Of a DNA stretch of 26,958 nt, positions 1 through 7,388 are shown piece by piece (the stretch's first letter is position 1; each line of letters starts with the position of its first letter). The notes below the pieces were generated by a model. The model was not told the origin of the DNA and did no database searches. It was given only the letters and a program-made list of their open reading frames with translations. The position numbers and the translations under genes were made by a program. This DNA comes from a virus. The DNA is taken from positions 1 through 26,958 of the IMG/VR virus record IMGVR_UViG_3300027907_000044. One strand, written 5' to 3'.

Positions 1-61
1 GCCAGCGTTAGCCCCTGTCAACCACAAAAATGACACTACCAAGCTCCCCAGCGTATCCAAT

Positions 62-91
62 TACTTCGACATACTTCGATATACTTAGACC
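62..91. repeat. Three tandem 10-bp repeats (iteron-like)
   Basis: Units TACTTCGACA, TACTTCGATA and TACTTAGACC follow each other without a gap. The 10-base period is close to one helical turn, so a protein reading all three would bind one DNA face. They could be iterons for an origin or packaging protein, but the copy number is low and no cognate protein is known. Confidence 0.6.
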
Positions 92-255
92 AAAACCCCC
101 ACTCACACCACACTTACCCTTCTAATCTAATCACACACTCATCCCACGAAATACTGTGGTGACCACGCCAGCCATGCACACGACCAACACAGCGCTCACG
201 CACACGCACACGACGTGCGGTTTGTAGCTCGAGATCGTCTATAGGACAAGTTGAA

Positions 256-287
256 GGGGGTGGGATGCCCCGGGGGAGGGGAGGGGG
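256..287 (+). other. G-run cluster, potential G-quadruplex
   Basis: Five runs of three to five G lie within 32 bases (256-260, 262-264, 272-276, 278-281, 283-287), joined by loops of 1, 7, 1 and 1 bases. This satisfies the usual G3+N1-7 quadruplex rule. It lies just inside the G-poor terminal stretch. Function is unknown. Confidence 0.6.
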
Positions 288-290
288 TGA

Positions 291-323
291 GGCGGATCCT
301 TCGGCTATCCGCCCAGTATTTTT
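291..323 (+). terminator. Hairpin with UUCG-type loop and T-tract
   Basis: Arms GGCGGAT (291-297) and ATCCGCC (307-313) flank a loop holding C(TTCG)G, followed by a T run at 319-323. This has the form of a rightward intrinsic terminator, yet no rightward gene precedes it in the window. A second diverged copy of the block (about 364-434) aligns with 294-363 over roughly 70 bases and keeps a weaker hairpin. The pair could instead be part of a terminal structure or a structured RNA. Confidence 0.45.
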
Positions 324-432
324 CCCACCCTTGGGCCGTGTCGCCCGGGAGAATGTGCTGTGAGCGATCCTTTCGCTATCCGCCCTGCGCTTTCCTCGCC
401 CGGGCGTGTCGCTCTCTCGCTCTGCGCTGGTC

Positions 433-542
433 TGTTCAGGTGATGATGAATGGCTCGCGTGCTGTTCGGTTACTGTACAAGCAACGCGCGCGTAGTATGA
501 ATGGTTTTAGTATGGTGTCAAGCGTGGTAGCCACAGTGTTAC
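433..542. repeat. Inverted repeat, left arm (110 bp, perfect)
   Basis: This 110-base stretch is the exact reverse complement of the last 110 bases of the window; compared base by base, no mismatch was found. Identity stops immediately inside position 542 on this side and immediately inside 26849 on the other, and the right arm runs to the window's last base. The simplest reading is a terminal inverted repeat that continues outward to base 1 here but is cut short on the right by the assembly. An inverted assembly chimera or an invertible segment are alternatives. Confidence 0.95.
494..521 (-). promoter_or_regulatory. Outward promoter inside the inverted repeat, left copy
   Basis: On the minus strand TTGACA (521-516), a 16-base spacer and CATACT (499-494) resemble a sigma70 promoter firing toward the left end. 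No gene lies downstream. The product would be a GC-rich structured RNA crossing the hairpins at 291-390. The same promoter occurs in the right arm. Confidence 0.4.
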
Positions 543-590
543 CTGTAATCAGCCGTGTACAGTCGTGCATTTCAGGTGTGCTAAATTGGT

Positions 591-911
591 TCAGTTCGGC
601 GGATCGAGCAACATCGGAATGGAACTCGTATTTCCCTGTCGAACGCCCCGTATCATCCAAATCTGACGGCGTTCAAGGCGATCGATTCTCTGCTCAAGTT
701 GATTGATTCGCTCTTTCATTTCCCTTGTGGCTTCCGTGTCGCGGTACGGATCCAAGTGGCGGGTCGTGTCGTTCATATGCTGACGGACCTCGGCCTGCGC
801 GGCGACAAGGGCGGCAAGCTGGAATCGCGCCACGGCTACGGTTGAAATGCAAATAACTCCGGTTCCCACGATCGAGAACAGAACAGCGTTATCTCGAATC
901 CAAGTAATCAT
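591..911 (-). CDS. Small membrane protein with coiled coil (spanin/holin-like)
   Basis: Protein of 106 residues with one clear transmembrane helix (about residues 9-28) and then a charged, predicted coiled-coil stretch (about 60-85, rich in E, R, Q and L). The start at 911 was chosen because GAGG sits 8 bases upstream; a start at 944 would add 11 residues without such a site. It lies beyond the late operon's terminator, so it probably has its own promoter, which I could not identify. A short palindrome with arms GCCAA/TTGGC precedes it. An N-terminal anchor plus periplasmic coiled coil fits an inner-membrane spanin or a holin, and its place after the structural genes suits lysis. No family match is certain. 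Confidence 0.65.
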   Translation of the reverse strand: MITWIRDNAVLFSIVGTGVICISTVAVARFQLAALVAAQAEVRQHMNDTTRHLDPYRDTEATREMKERINQLEQRIDRLERRQIWMIRGVRQGNTSSIPMLLDPPN

Positions 912-1004
912 GGTTACTACCTCATTCGCCAAAATAATTGGCATGCTTGGCGTGTGGGGTATTCTTCGGATGCAGTCTACTACCGGACTTCGAGAAATTT
1001 CATC

Positions 1005-1051
1005 GCAAAATAAAGAAACGCCATCCCCCAGTGTTTACAGGGAAATGGCGT
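1005..1051 (-). terminator. Terminator of the late operon
   Basis: On the minus strand a long stem pairs 1051-1040 with 1029-1018 (7 Watson-Crick pairs, then two G-T and three G-C pairs, with a 10-base loop). It is followed by the T-rich tract TTCTTTATTTT (1017-1007). It stands 44 bases after the stop codon of the 1121-aa gene, the last of the long operon. The plus-strand side has no T-tract, so the terminator is directional. Confidence 0.85.
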
Positions 1052-1094
1052 CTCTCTGAACCAGAACAAATGAACAGTATTGATCGGCGGCATT

Positions 1095-4000
1095 CTAAAG
1101 CGGCGCCCTGCGCGAAATCAACCGCTCGCGGATCGTTTTCTGTCGGGCGGACTTGCGAAGGGACGCGATCAGGGACGACGGGCTGAACTGGCCGGTCTTT
1201 CGATCGCGCGTGTTTACGGCGTCCAGAATCCGCGAATGCAAAATATCGAAGACGTCACGCTTCTCGGCGTCGGGTAAGAGCGCATAATCGCGATTGGCCA
1301 TCAAGCCGACGCCGAATCGCGTGTAAAGGTTGGCCACAGCTTGCTGACGGCCCTTGTATGCATCCTCCGACTCGTCGGGCTTCTTGCGCGGATCGCGGAC
1401 CCTGACCTGAAGGCGAACCAGCTCCGTCATTAGCTCCGGACGCGCCTCAATCGCCGCGTCGAGGGGCTTCTGTTCGTAGTACTGAGCGCCGAATCCTACG
1501 CCACCGGGCGCGATCATCAGCGGTCCGCCGAGGCCTTCACGCTGATACGCTTCGGCGAAATCCTGCCACATCATAGGCGTTAAACGCTCGACCGCCGCGT
1601 CGGTCAGGTCGAACGGCTTCCCCTCAAACGTCTTTCGGTCGAAGTAATCAATGAACGCCGAAGGAATCGGAGCGGCCTTTGAGCGCAGGAATCGGCTGCC
1701 GATGTCTAGCGCTGTCTTCCCTTCGACCGGCTTTTCGCCGCGAGCCGCCCTCGCCGCGTCTGCCGTCACGCCGTAGATAAGGCGCATTACAGGTTGCAGG
1801 CCTGCCAGGCCGTCATAATGGTAATTGCCAAGGCTAAGCCGCAGGAAATCGGGCTTTTCAGGATTCGATCCCACCTTGAAGCCGGCCGCCTTCGCGAGCA
1901 AGAGCGTCCCGCTGACCATAGCCGTCATCTGCGCCATCTCTGACATTTGCATTTTCAGGACCGCTCGGCCTTCGGGCGTACCGGCATTGCGGAGATACGT
2001 CAACGGGCTTAGCACTTGAAGCCGCGATGCGAAGAAGCGCGGCGAGAAGGCGAAGAAGCTCAGGGCGTCCAAGGCCTTGTCGAGCTTTTCGCCGAAGCTG
2101 CCACGGCCGGACGCGATATTGATCCAGCGCGCCGCCGCTTCATATCCACGTTTGACCTGATCGGCTGAAAATCCTTCCTTCGCGGCCGCCTTATCAATCA
2201 CTTGTTTGTAGAGCTTGAACGTGTTCAGTCGGGTGTAATCGGCCGCCATCGTGTAGGCCTGCTGGCTCTCTCTTACGACCGGAATCCTGTTCGCCACGTC
2301 CGACATAAACTCGCCGTCAGCTTTGCGGAACGGTCGCGCGTCCTGACTCGATAGCTTCAAGCCGTGATTTTGGCCGGTCTGCGCGTCGGGATCGCTCGCG
2401 ATCGCGTCAACCATTCTCTGAAAGCGTTCGGTCTTCGTCTGGAATTGCGCCTTGACGGCGCCCTTAACCGACGTCGGCCGATCCGGTACGAGCGCGCGGA
2501 ACATCTCGACGAGTGACTTTTTAGCCAGTCCCCAACGCGACGGCGGGACCATCAGGATTGCGCCCTGCCGGAACGGGAACGAAATATCACTGCTCGACAT
2601 GATGGATTTCGGTATCTGGTACAGGTCGGCCGCCAGATTGAGCGCCTTGCGGAGCGTGTTCTTTTGCTTGACGTCGAGTAGTGGGAGCTGTTCAGCGCCC
2701 TTCATCGATCCGACTTCAAGCGGGGCCATGTTCCGCTCGATTGGCGTCCCTGAAGCTTGCCGTAGCTGCCGGCCGATCTCGACCTCCATCGGAGCGATTT
2801 CGCCTGCTCTCGGCCCGACCGCGGCGCCGATCGAAGCCGTTTGAGCCGGCGTCTCAAAAGATTTCACCGGAATGTCGTCCGTGACGCCCTGTAGTTTCAG
2901 AAGGGCAACGCGATGGTTGCCGTCATCTTCGACGATAAACTTGCCGGGCCGCGCCGGATCTGGAACGACCGTCATCGGCTCAACTTGCTGGCGCAGCGGG
3001 ACGCCCTTTGTTTCGGGCTTCACGCCGCCCTTGAGAGATTCTTGAGCCGTGTGCATCCGGCCCTTCGAGAGAGTGTCGCGGCCGAGCGAAATATCATCGA
3101 CGGAGATCCGCCGCGCTACCGGAATGGCGTCAACCGGGCGGACTGGAACCGGGACCGTTTCAAGGCCTAGATCCGCGGTCGACACTATCGCGGGATCGGT
3201 CGCGTCACGGCCTACGGCGGCCGCGATTCTGGCCTCTTGGACGATGTCCCGCGAGCCGAAAAACGCCTTTAGTTCCCGCAAGTTAGCGTCAAGCTGCGCG
3301 TTCGGCTCATCGGCTGGAAAGTCGGAGACGTGGCGCGCCGTGGGGCTGCCCGCTCTGACCGGCGAAAATGTCCGCTCCGGTAGGACTTCCGCGAGGGCCG
3401 CGTTTTCCTCTTTCGTGAGCTGGCTAATTCGCGCGTAATCCTCCCGCATAGCTTCGCGCTCGATAGGCGTGATTTTCCTTTTCGGGACGCCGGGCGCCGA
3501 GACTGTTCGATTAAAGCGCCGGTTCCCGTTCGCTATCATCTCGGCGATCTCGTCAACGCTGTCGGTTCCAAGTTTTCGGATGGCCGAATTCAGCGCGGCG
3601 GCCTCTTGCTGCGCGGCTGTCAGCGGCCCAATGGTCGGCGCGGCCAAAGGCGCTTCGACGGCAGGAAGGGGCGCTTGGGGCGCAACGGCGGGCATCTCCG
3701 GAACGGCCCCGGCTTCGACAGGGGCAGCAACAGGCGAAACTTCAACCGCTCGAATCCTGCCGGCCTTAATCCTCCGGACGATCGGAGCGATCGCCTTGCC
3801 GAGTGGCAACGGCGTTGCGGCCATCGCGATATTCGGGACCAGCATTTCCGGCGCATTCATCGATTGGATTGCCGCCATCGCGGTCATTGCCGGGACGCTT
3901 CCACCTGTCGCGGCACCGGCGACAACTGACGGGATAGCCGTAATTATGCCCTCGGTCGCCCTGCGTGTGATTTTGCCCGCAAGTGAGGGGTCGCGTCCGG

Positions 4001-4460
4001 CCGCCGCGTCGAGTCTCGCCCTTTCGGCCCTCGCTTCGCGCGAGAAGGATTCCGGATCGGCGTCCATTCTGGCCTCGCGCGCCGCGGTAATCTCGCCGAC
4101 TCTTGGCGCCTGTGCGGTCTGTTCAGATAGGAAGGTTTGACCGGCTAGCTCCGGACGTCCGCCGAGCGCCGAAACAAGCGGAGCGGCGCCGCGTCCGGCC
4201 TGTTCTATCAGTTGACCGATCGGCCCGAAGTCCCCGCGCGTTGCGGCGCCTAAAGCATCCTCCATTACTCGGCCCGCGTCGGCGGCGCTTAACAGTGCGC
4301 GCTGTCCGCCGATCTTCAGGTTTTCGAGGAGTCCAGGGGCGGGAGGCGGCGTGACAGGCGCCGGGGCCGGGATCGGCGCTTTCAGGAAATCGTCAATCGA
4401 AGCGGTCTTCGGCTTAGGCGCCGGACGTTTAAGGAATTTTTCGATCGGGTCATCGGCCAT
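1095..4460 (-). CDS. Polyvalent-type internal (ejection) protein with ParB-like and LPD38-like regions
   Basis: Protein of 1121 residues, the largest in the window. The first 30 residues hold two similar short motifs (EKFLKRP and DDFLKAP); residues 30-45 and 240-285 are Pro/Ala-rich linkers. Residues about 450-535 resemble a ParB-like nuclease fold, including DGNHRVALLKLQG at 513-525. Residues about 600-990 resemble the large polyvalent-protein-associated domain LPD38, common at the C-terminus of very long phage proteins. From established knowledge, polyvalent proteins are packaged and injected with phage DNA, often to modify or protect it. Being the last gene of the virion module supports an ejected protein. 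No peptidoglycan hydrolase motif was seen. It starts 3 bases after the previous stop, without a good ribosome site, so reinitiation is likely. Confidence 0.75.
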   Translation of the reverse strand: MADDPIEKFLKRPAPKPKTASIDDFLKAPIPAPAPVTPPPAPGLLENLKIGGQRALLSAADAGRVMEDALGAATRGDFGPIGQLIEQAGRGAAPLVSALGGRPELAGQTFLSEQTAQAPRVGEITAAREARMDADPESFSREARAERARLDAAAGRDPSLAGKITRRATEGIITAIPSVVAGAATGGSVPAMTAMAAIQSMNAPEMLVPNIAMAATPLPLGKAIAPIVRRIKAGRIRAVEVSPVAAPVEAGAVPEMPAVAPQAPLPAVEAPLAAPTIGPLTAAQQEAAALNSAIRKLGTDSVDEIAEMIANGNRRFNRTVSAPGVPKRKITPIEREAMREDYARISQLTKEENAALAEVLPERTFSPVRAGSPTARHVSDFPADEPNAQLDANLRELKAFFGSRDIVQEARIAAAVGRDATDPAIVSTADLGLETVPVPVRPVDAIPVARRISVDDISLGRDTLSKGRMHTAQESLKGGVKPETKGVPLRQQVEPMTVVPDPARPGKFIVEDDGNHRVALLKLQGVTDDIPVKSFETPAQTASIGAAVGPRAGEIAPMEVEIGRQLRQASGTPIERNMAPLEVGSMKGAEQLPLLDVKQKNTLRKALNLAADLYQIPKSIMSSSDISFPFRQGAILMVPPSRWGLAKKSLVEMFRALVPDRPTSVKGAVKAQFQTKTERFQRMVDAIASDPDAQTGQNHGLKLSSQDARPFRKADGEFMSDVANRIPVVRESQQAYTMAADYTRLNTFKLYKQVIDKAAAKEGFSADQVKRGYEAAARWINIASGRGSFGEKLDKALDALSFFAFSPRFFASRLQVLSPLTYLRNAGTPEGRAVLKMQMSEMAQMTAMVSGTLLLAKAAGFKVGSNPEKPDFLRLSLGNYHYDGLAGLQPVMRLIYGVTADAARAARGEKPVEGKTALDIGSRFLRSKAAPIPSAFIDYFDRKTFEGKPFDLTDAAVERLTPMMWQDFAEAYQREGLGGPLMIAPGGVGFGAQYYEQKPLDAAIEARPELMTELVRLQVRVRDPRKKPDESEDAYKGRQQAVANLYTRFGVGLMANRDYALLPDAEKRDVFDILHSRILDAVNTRDRKTGQFSPSSLIASLRKSARQKTIRERLISRRAPL

Positions 4461-4462
4461 AG

Positions 4463-5653
4463 CTATTGCACAACGCCGCCGCGGGCGCGTATGTCAGCCT
4501 CGACAGAGCCAGGGTCGCGTTTAGTCTTGCGGGCGTAGGCCTCGACCTGTGCGCGCGTGAATACGGTTCCGGCTGGCGGACTTGGCGCGCCGGTCGATCC
4601 TTGAAGGCCGCCGCTGAATTCAGGAAAGCCCGTAGGGACCTGCGGCGTCGGCTTCGCCGGCGTCACGGTCCCGCCTTCGACGAATACGCCGCGCGGTCCC
4701 ATCTTTATCCCGCCCTCGACGTCCGCCTTGATTGCCGAATTCACTTGTTCTGTAAAAGGAATCACGGACGTCGAGCCGTCAGGATTAACCACTTCGACCA
4801 TGATCTTTCCGCCAGCGGTCGCGCCGCCAGATCCGCCCGACGATGGCCTGTATTTCTCGATTCTGCTATACCGCTTGGCGTCGGCCGCGCCGAGGGGCGT
4901 CCCTTCTATTTCGTGTTGGGCGAAGCGTAAGGCCAGATCGCGCGACACCTTGAAGTCGTCCGTAAAGGTGTTTGCCAGGGTCGTAATCGCGGCCCTCCGG
5001 TCCTTCGCGTCCTTGCGGGCCTGTTCGACCTGTTCGGCTTCGGCTTTTCTGGCCTGTAGTTCGAGATCGAACGCGCCGCGAATCTGCGCAATCGCCTGCG
5101 CGCTCTTAAAGCCCGCGCGCTTTATGACATCTTCGCGCTCGCGCTCATTCTGCCTATCCAGTAGTTCGCTTGTGCGCTGCGCTCGCTTTTCCTCGGCCGT
5201 CAGAATCGCTTGCTCTCCCATCAATTCCAGGTCTTGCCGCCGCTGGTCGAAGCGCTCTTTTCTCGCCCTGAACTCACGCTGCGGAGCTTCGCGCTCTTGG
5301 CGAAGGCCTTCGAGAAATTGCGGTCCTTGACCTTGAACGCCTGCGCCAAATCCTTGCAGCGCGCGAGCGATCCGCAGGACAAGGCTTGTCGGCTCGACGG
5401 TCGGCGCGACAGGTTCAGGTCCGGCCAGGCCGGCGAAGCGGGATCGAATAGCCTCAGCGTCCACAGGGGCCGGAAGTGGAGCGGGAACAGGTTGCGGCTG
5501 AAGCGCTGCGAGGGCCGCCGTTGTGTCCATATCGAGCGGCCCGACGCCGTTTGTCGGCGCGAGCGGGACAGGCGCCAAGGGGCTTGGGTTTTGGCCCTGT
5601 AAGAGCGCCAGTAAGGCCTGTTCAACGCCCGCCGTTGCTGGTCCAAATGCCAT
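4463..5653 (-). CDS. Predicted internal virion protein, coiled-coil rich
   Basis: Protein of 396 residues with no recognised family. The N-terminal third is Pro/Ala/Leu-rich and of low complexity. The middle (about 120-250) is highly charged and rich in Gln, Glu, Arg and Ala, so a long coiled coil is likely. The C-terminal part is Gly/Pro-rich. A strong ribosome site (AAGGGGG, 4 bases before ATG) supports the start. Position between the fibre genes and the polyvalent protein matches where podoviruses encode proteins stored in the capsid and ejected into the host, like T7 gp14-gp16. That role is inferred from context and composition. Confidence 0.65.
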   Translation of the reverse strand: MAFGPATAGVEQALLALLQGQNPSPLAPVPLAPTNGVGPLDMDTTAALAALQPQPVPAPLPAPVDAEAIRSRFAGLAGPEPVAPTVEPTSLVLRIARALQGFGAGVQGQGPQFLEGLRQEREAPQREFRARKERFDQRRQDLELMGEQAILTAEEKRAQRTSELLDRQNEREREDVIKRAGFKSAQAIAQIRGAFDLELQARKAEAEQVEQARKDAKDRRAAITTLANTFTDDFKVSRDLALRFAQHEIEGTPLGAADAKRYSRIEKYRPSSGGSGGATAGGKIMVEVVNPDGSTSVIPFTEQVNSAIKADVEGGIKMGPRGVFVEGGTVTPAKPTPQVPTGFPEFSGGLQGSTGAPSPPAGTVFTRAQVEAYARKTKRDPGSVEADIRARGGVVQ

Positions 5654-5662
5654 AAATCCCCC

Positions 5663-6631
5663 TTACGGTTTGGTCTTAAAGCCCGCAATTCCGGTTCCGA
5701 CTCCTTGGGCGGTCTGTCCAAGAGTTTGAATTGTCGCCAATATTTTAGGCAAGAGCGCCCTCGACTCCGCGAGCTTCCGATCCGCTTCTTGCTGGCCTAA
5801 CTCGAAATCAAGGCCGGTCGCCCTGGACCGTTCGGCCAGGTCGGCGAATCCTAGATTGAGATTTCCGCCCGCGATGTCGCGCTGCGTTTGCTGGCCGCTC
5901 AAGTTTTGAATCAGGCCGCTTTGCACGTCGGCCCCTGCGAGAAGGCCTTGCAGGGCCGTCGCCAGGTTGGCCCGCTGAGTGTCCGTAATGAACTGGCGAG
6001 CGCCAAGCTCGCGGCCTGCGCCTTCGGACAGGGCTTGCGATGTAACTCGGCCTTGGTTCTCTAAAAGCTGGCCTACGGCGTTTGTCGCAATCGAGCTTTG
6101 CTGGACGCGATTCCCAAATAGCGTTGCAAGCTGGCTGGCCGACTCTCGTTTGAATTGCTCGGTCAGTTGCGTGAGCGTGTTTTGCGTAATCTGGTCGAGC
6201 GCGGCCTTTGTCTGCGGGTCGAGCTGCGCCAGTACAGCCGGTTCCTGAAGGCGCGCCGCGAGATTGCGAACGGCTTCGATGTCGGATTGAATTCCGCCTG
6301 CGCCGGTCAGTTGGCCGAGCAGGCCTTGCTGGCCCTGTGCGGCCGGAAGGATCGGCGGGCGGTCGGTCTGGTCGCGCACTCGGCCGGCGTTCGGATCTCG
6401 GCCGTCAAGCGATCGCGTGGCGCTGTGCCGGTAGCCCTCGGCGTCGATCCATTCGGCGCGATCCGGTCCTTGGAAAATGATTTGCGAGCCGGGAGGGATC
6501 GGGAACGGGCCGAATACCGAATCGGCTACGCGGCCGAGAATTTCAGGCGTCAGATTCGCGCCGGCGCCCTTGCCCGATCCGACCACGCTTTGTAGCGCCT
6601 GTTGAAATGGTGAAAGATTCGAGACGGGCAT
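5663..6631 (-). CDS. Predicted internal virion protein, Gln/Ala-rich
   Basis: Protein of 322 residues, unusually rich in Gln, Ala, Leu and Gly, with long helical stretches (about 115-300) full of QQ, QT and AL pairs. No signal peptide or catalytic motif was seen. Such helical Gln-rich proteins next to a second coiled-coil protein are typical of podovirus ejection complexes that form a channel through the cell envelope; this is inference. The ribosome site AAGGAGAG lies 3 bases upstream of the start, inside the end of the 36-aa gene that it directly abuts, so the two are probably translationally coupled. Confidence 0.65.
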   Translation of the reverse strand: MPVSNLSPFQQALQSVVGSGKGAGANLTPEILGRVADSVFGPFPIPPGSQIIFQGPDRAEWIDAEGYRHSATRSLDGRDPNAGRVRDQTDRPPILPAAQGQQGLLGQLTGAGGIQSDIEAVRNLAARLQEPAVLAQLDPQTKAALDQITQNTLTQLTEQFKRESASQLATLFGNRVQQSSIATNAVGQLLENQGRVTSQALSEGAGRELGARQFITDTQRANLATALQGLLAGADVQSGLIQNLSGQQTQRDIAGGNLNLGFADLAERSRATGLDFELGQQEADRKLAESRALLPKILATIQTLGQTAQGVGTGIAGFKTKP

Positions 6632-6742
6632 TTACTCTCCTTTTCGGATTCGGATTAGTATCCAGCGCGCAGCGGCCGGAATCGCGCCGAGCGCCAGGCC
6701 GCCTATCGAGATTACCGCGAGCATTTGTAAAAGGTCTGCCAT
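6632..6742 (-). CDS. 36-residue membrane peptide
   Basis: A short gene that standard length cut-offs miss. The peptide starts MADLLQMLAVIS, has one hydrophobic helix (about residues 4-31, with a Gly/Pro kink at 19-22), and ends in a basic tail RIRKGE, so an N-out, C-in single-pass protein is likely. A strong site (AAAGGGG, 3 bases before ATG) follows the stop of the upstream gene, and its own stop TAA directly abuts the next ATG, a tight coupled arrangement. It may be a small holin or antiholin, or a virion membrane peptide that helps the ejection proteins. No family is recognised. Confidence 0.7.
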   Translation of the reverse strand: MADLLQMLAVISIGGLALGAIPAAARWILIRIRKGE

Positions 6743-6751
6743 TTGCCCCTT

Positions 6752-7387
6752 TCAGCGATCTTGTACGATCGATAGATAGTCGGCGTAGAGCGTCGGCTGT
6801 GAATAAAGGCCGCCGCCTAGCGGTCTATTCCACACCTGGAATTCGGCGCACAGTCCGTCCGGTATGAATTCGTGGCCTATGACGGCCCTCGGTTCGACCT
6901 CGCCATTGATAAAAACCTTGGCGATGTCGGGATCGGCTTCGATCCTGACCGTAAAGTACGCGCCAGGCTCATGCTTGAAGCCTATGGGGATGGTCAGGTT
7001 CGCGCCTTCGTTTATGCCCTGGAAAAACCATCCCTCTTGTGTGTGGGGATGGTCGTACACAAGGGCTAGAACATTGTGGGGATCGTTCAGGCCTGTAAGC
7101 CCGACCGTCGCCTGAATGTCGGTATTCCGATTCAGAAAGACGCGGGCTTGATAAACAAGATTCTTTCTCGCGCTGAAATTGAGCGCGTTGTGAAGACTGT
7201 TTCCCGGCTCCTCGCCGAGCCTGACGCGCGCCGTCCCGGTCGCCCCGCCTGTCGCATAGAGCGCGAGTACGCCGTTCGGCCCATCCGATATTTTTACATC
7301 GCCGGTTCCGGCCAGCGAGATCGCGTAAATCGGATTGATCCGAATCCCTAGAAAGTCATCAAACCACGTTACTTTCGGTTCGCTCAT
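6752..7387 (-). CDS. Jelly-roll (lectin/LamG-like) virion protein
   Basis: Protein of 211 residues, almost entirely short beta strands with many Gly, Asn and aromatic residues. The pattern (opening WFDDFLG, later GAYFTVRIEAD, then KVFINGE) resembles concanavalin-A-like or LamG beta sandwiches found in phage tail or appendage proteins that touch cell-surface sugars. The ATG at 7387 is preferred over a GTG three codons upstream because AAGGG lies 11 bases before ATG but only 2 before GTG. It follows two fibre genes by one base and may be a third component of the adsorption apparatus or a fibre chaperone. Function is inferred. Confidence 0.6.
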   Translation of the reverse strand: MSEPKVTWFDDFLGIRINPIYAISLAGTGDVKISDGPNGVLALYATGGATGTARVRLGEEPGNSLHNALNFSARKNLVYQARVFLNRNTDIQATVGLTGLNDPHNVLALVYDHPHTQEGWFFQGINEGANLTIPIGFKHEPGAYFTVRIEADPDIAKVFINGEVEPRAVIGHEFIPDGLCAEFQVWNRPLGGGLYSQPTLYADYLSIVQDR

Positions 7388-7388
7388 A

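Larger units (their letters stand above)
1..590. other. Non-coding terminal region
   Basis: I see no credible gene here: the open frames have no ribosome binding site and run through repeats. Bases 61-147 are almost free of G on the plus strand (three G in 87 bases) and rich in C and A. They are followed by a block of G runs at 256-287, two related hairpins at 291-313 and about 364-387, and the inner inverted repeat arm at 433-542. Such strand asymmetry, short iterated repeats and hairpins suit a genome terminus or replication/packaging site. That role is inferred; no known cos, pac or telomere motif was recognised. Confidence 0.6.

Noticed and set aside
436-660. Minus-strand 74-codon frame reading into the repeat
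   Set aside because: It overlaps the 3' end of the membrane protein gene, has no ribosome site and is not protein-like, though the outward promoter lies inside it.
251-706. Plus-strand 151-codon frame across the terminal repeat
   Set aside because: It crosses the G-run block, hairpins and repeat arm, has no ribosome site, and overlaps the well-started 106-residue membrane gene.
3469-4140. 223-codon plus-strand frame
   Set aside because: It lies opposite a Pro/Ala-rich linker of the 1121-residue protein, where GC-rich codons produce long antisense frames.
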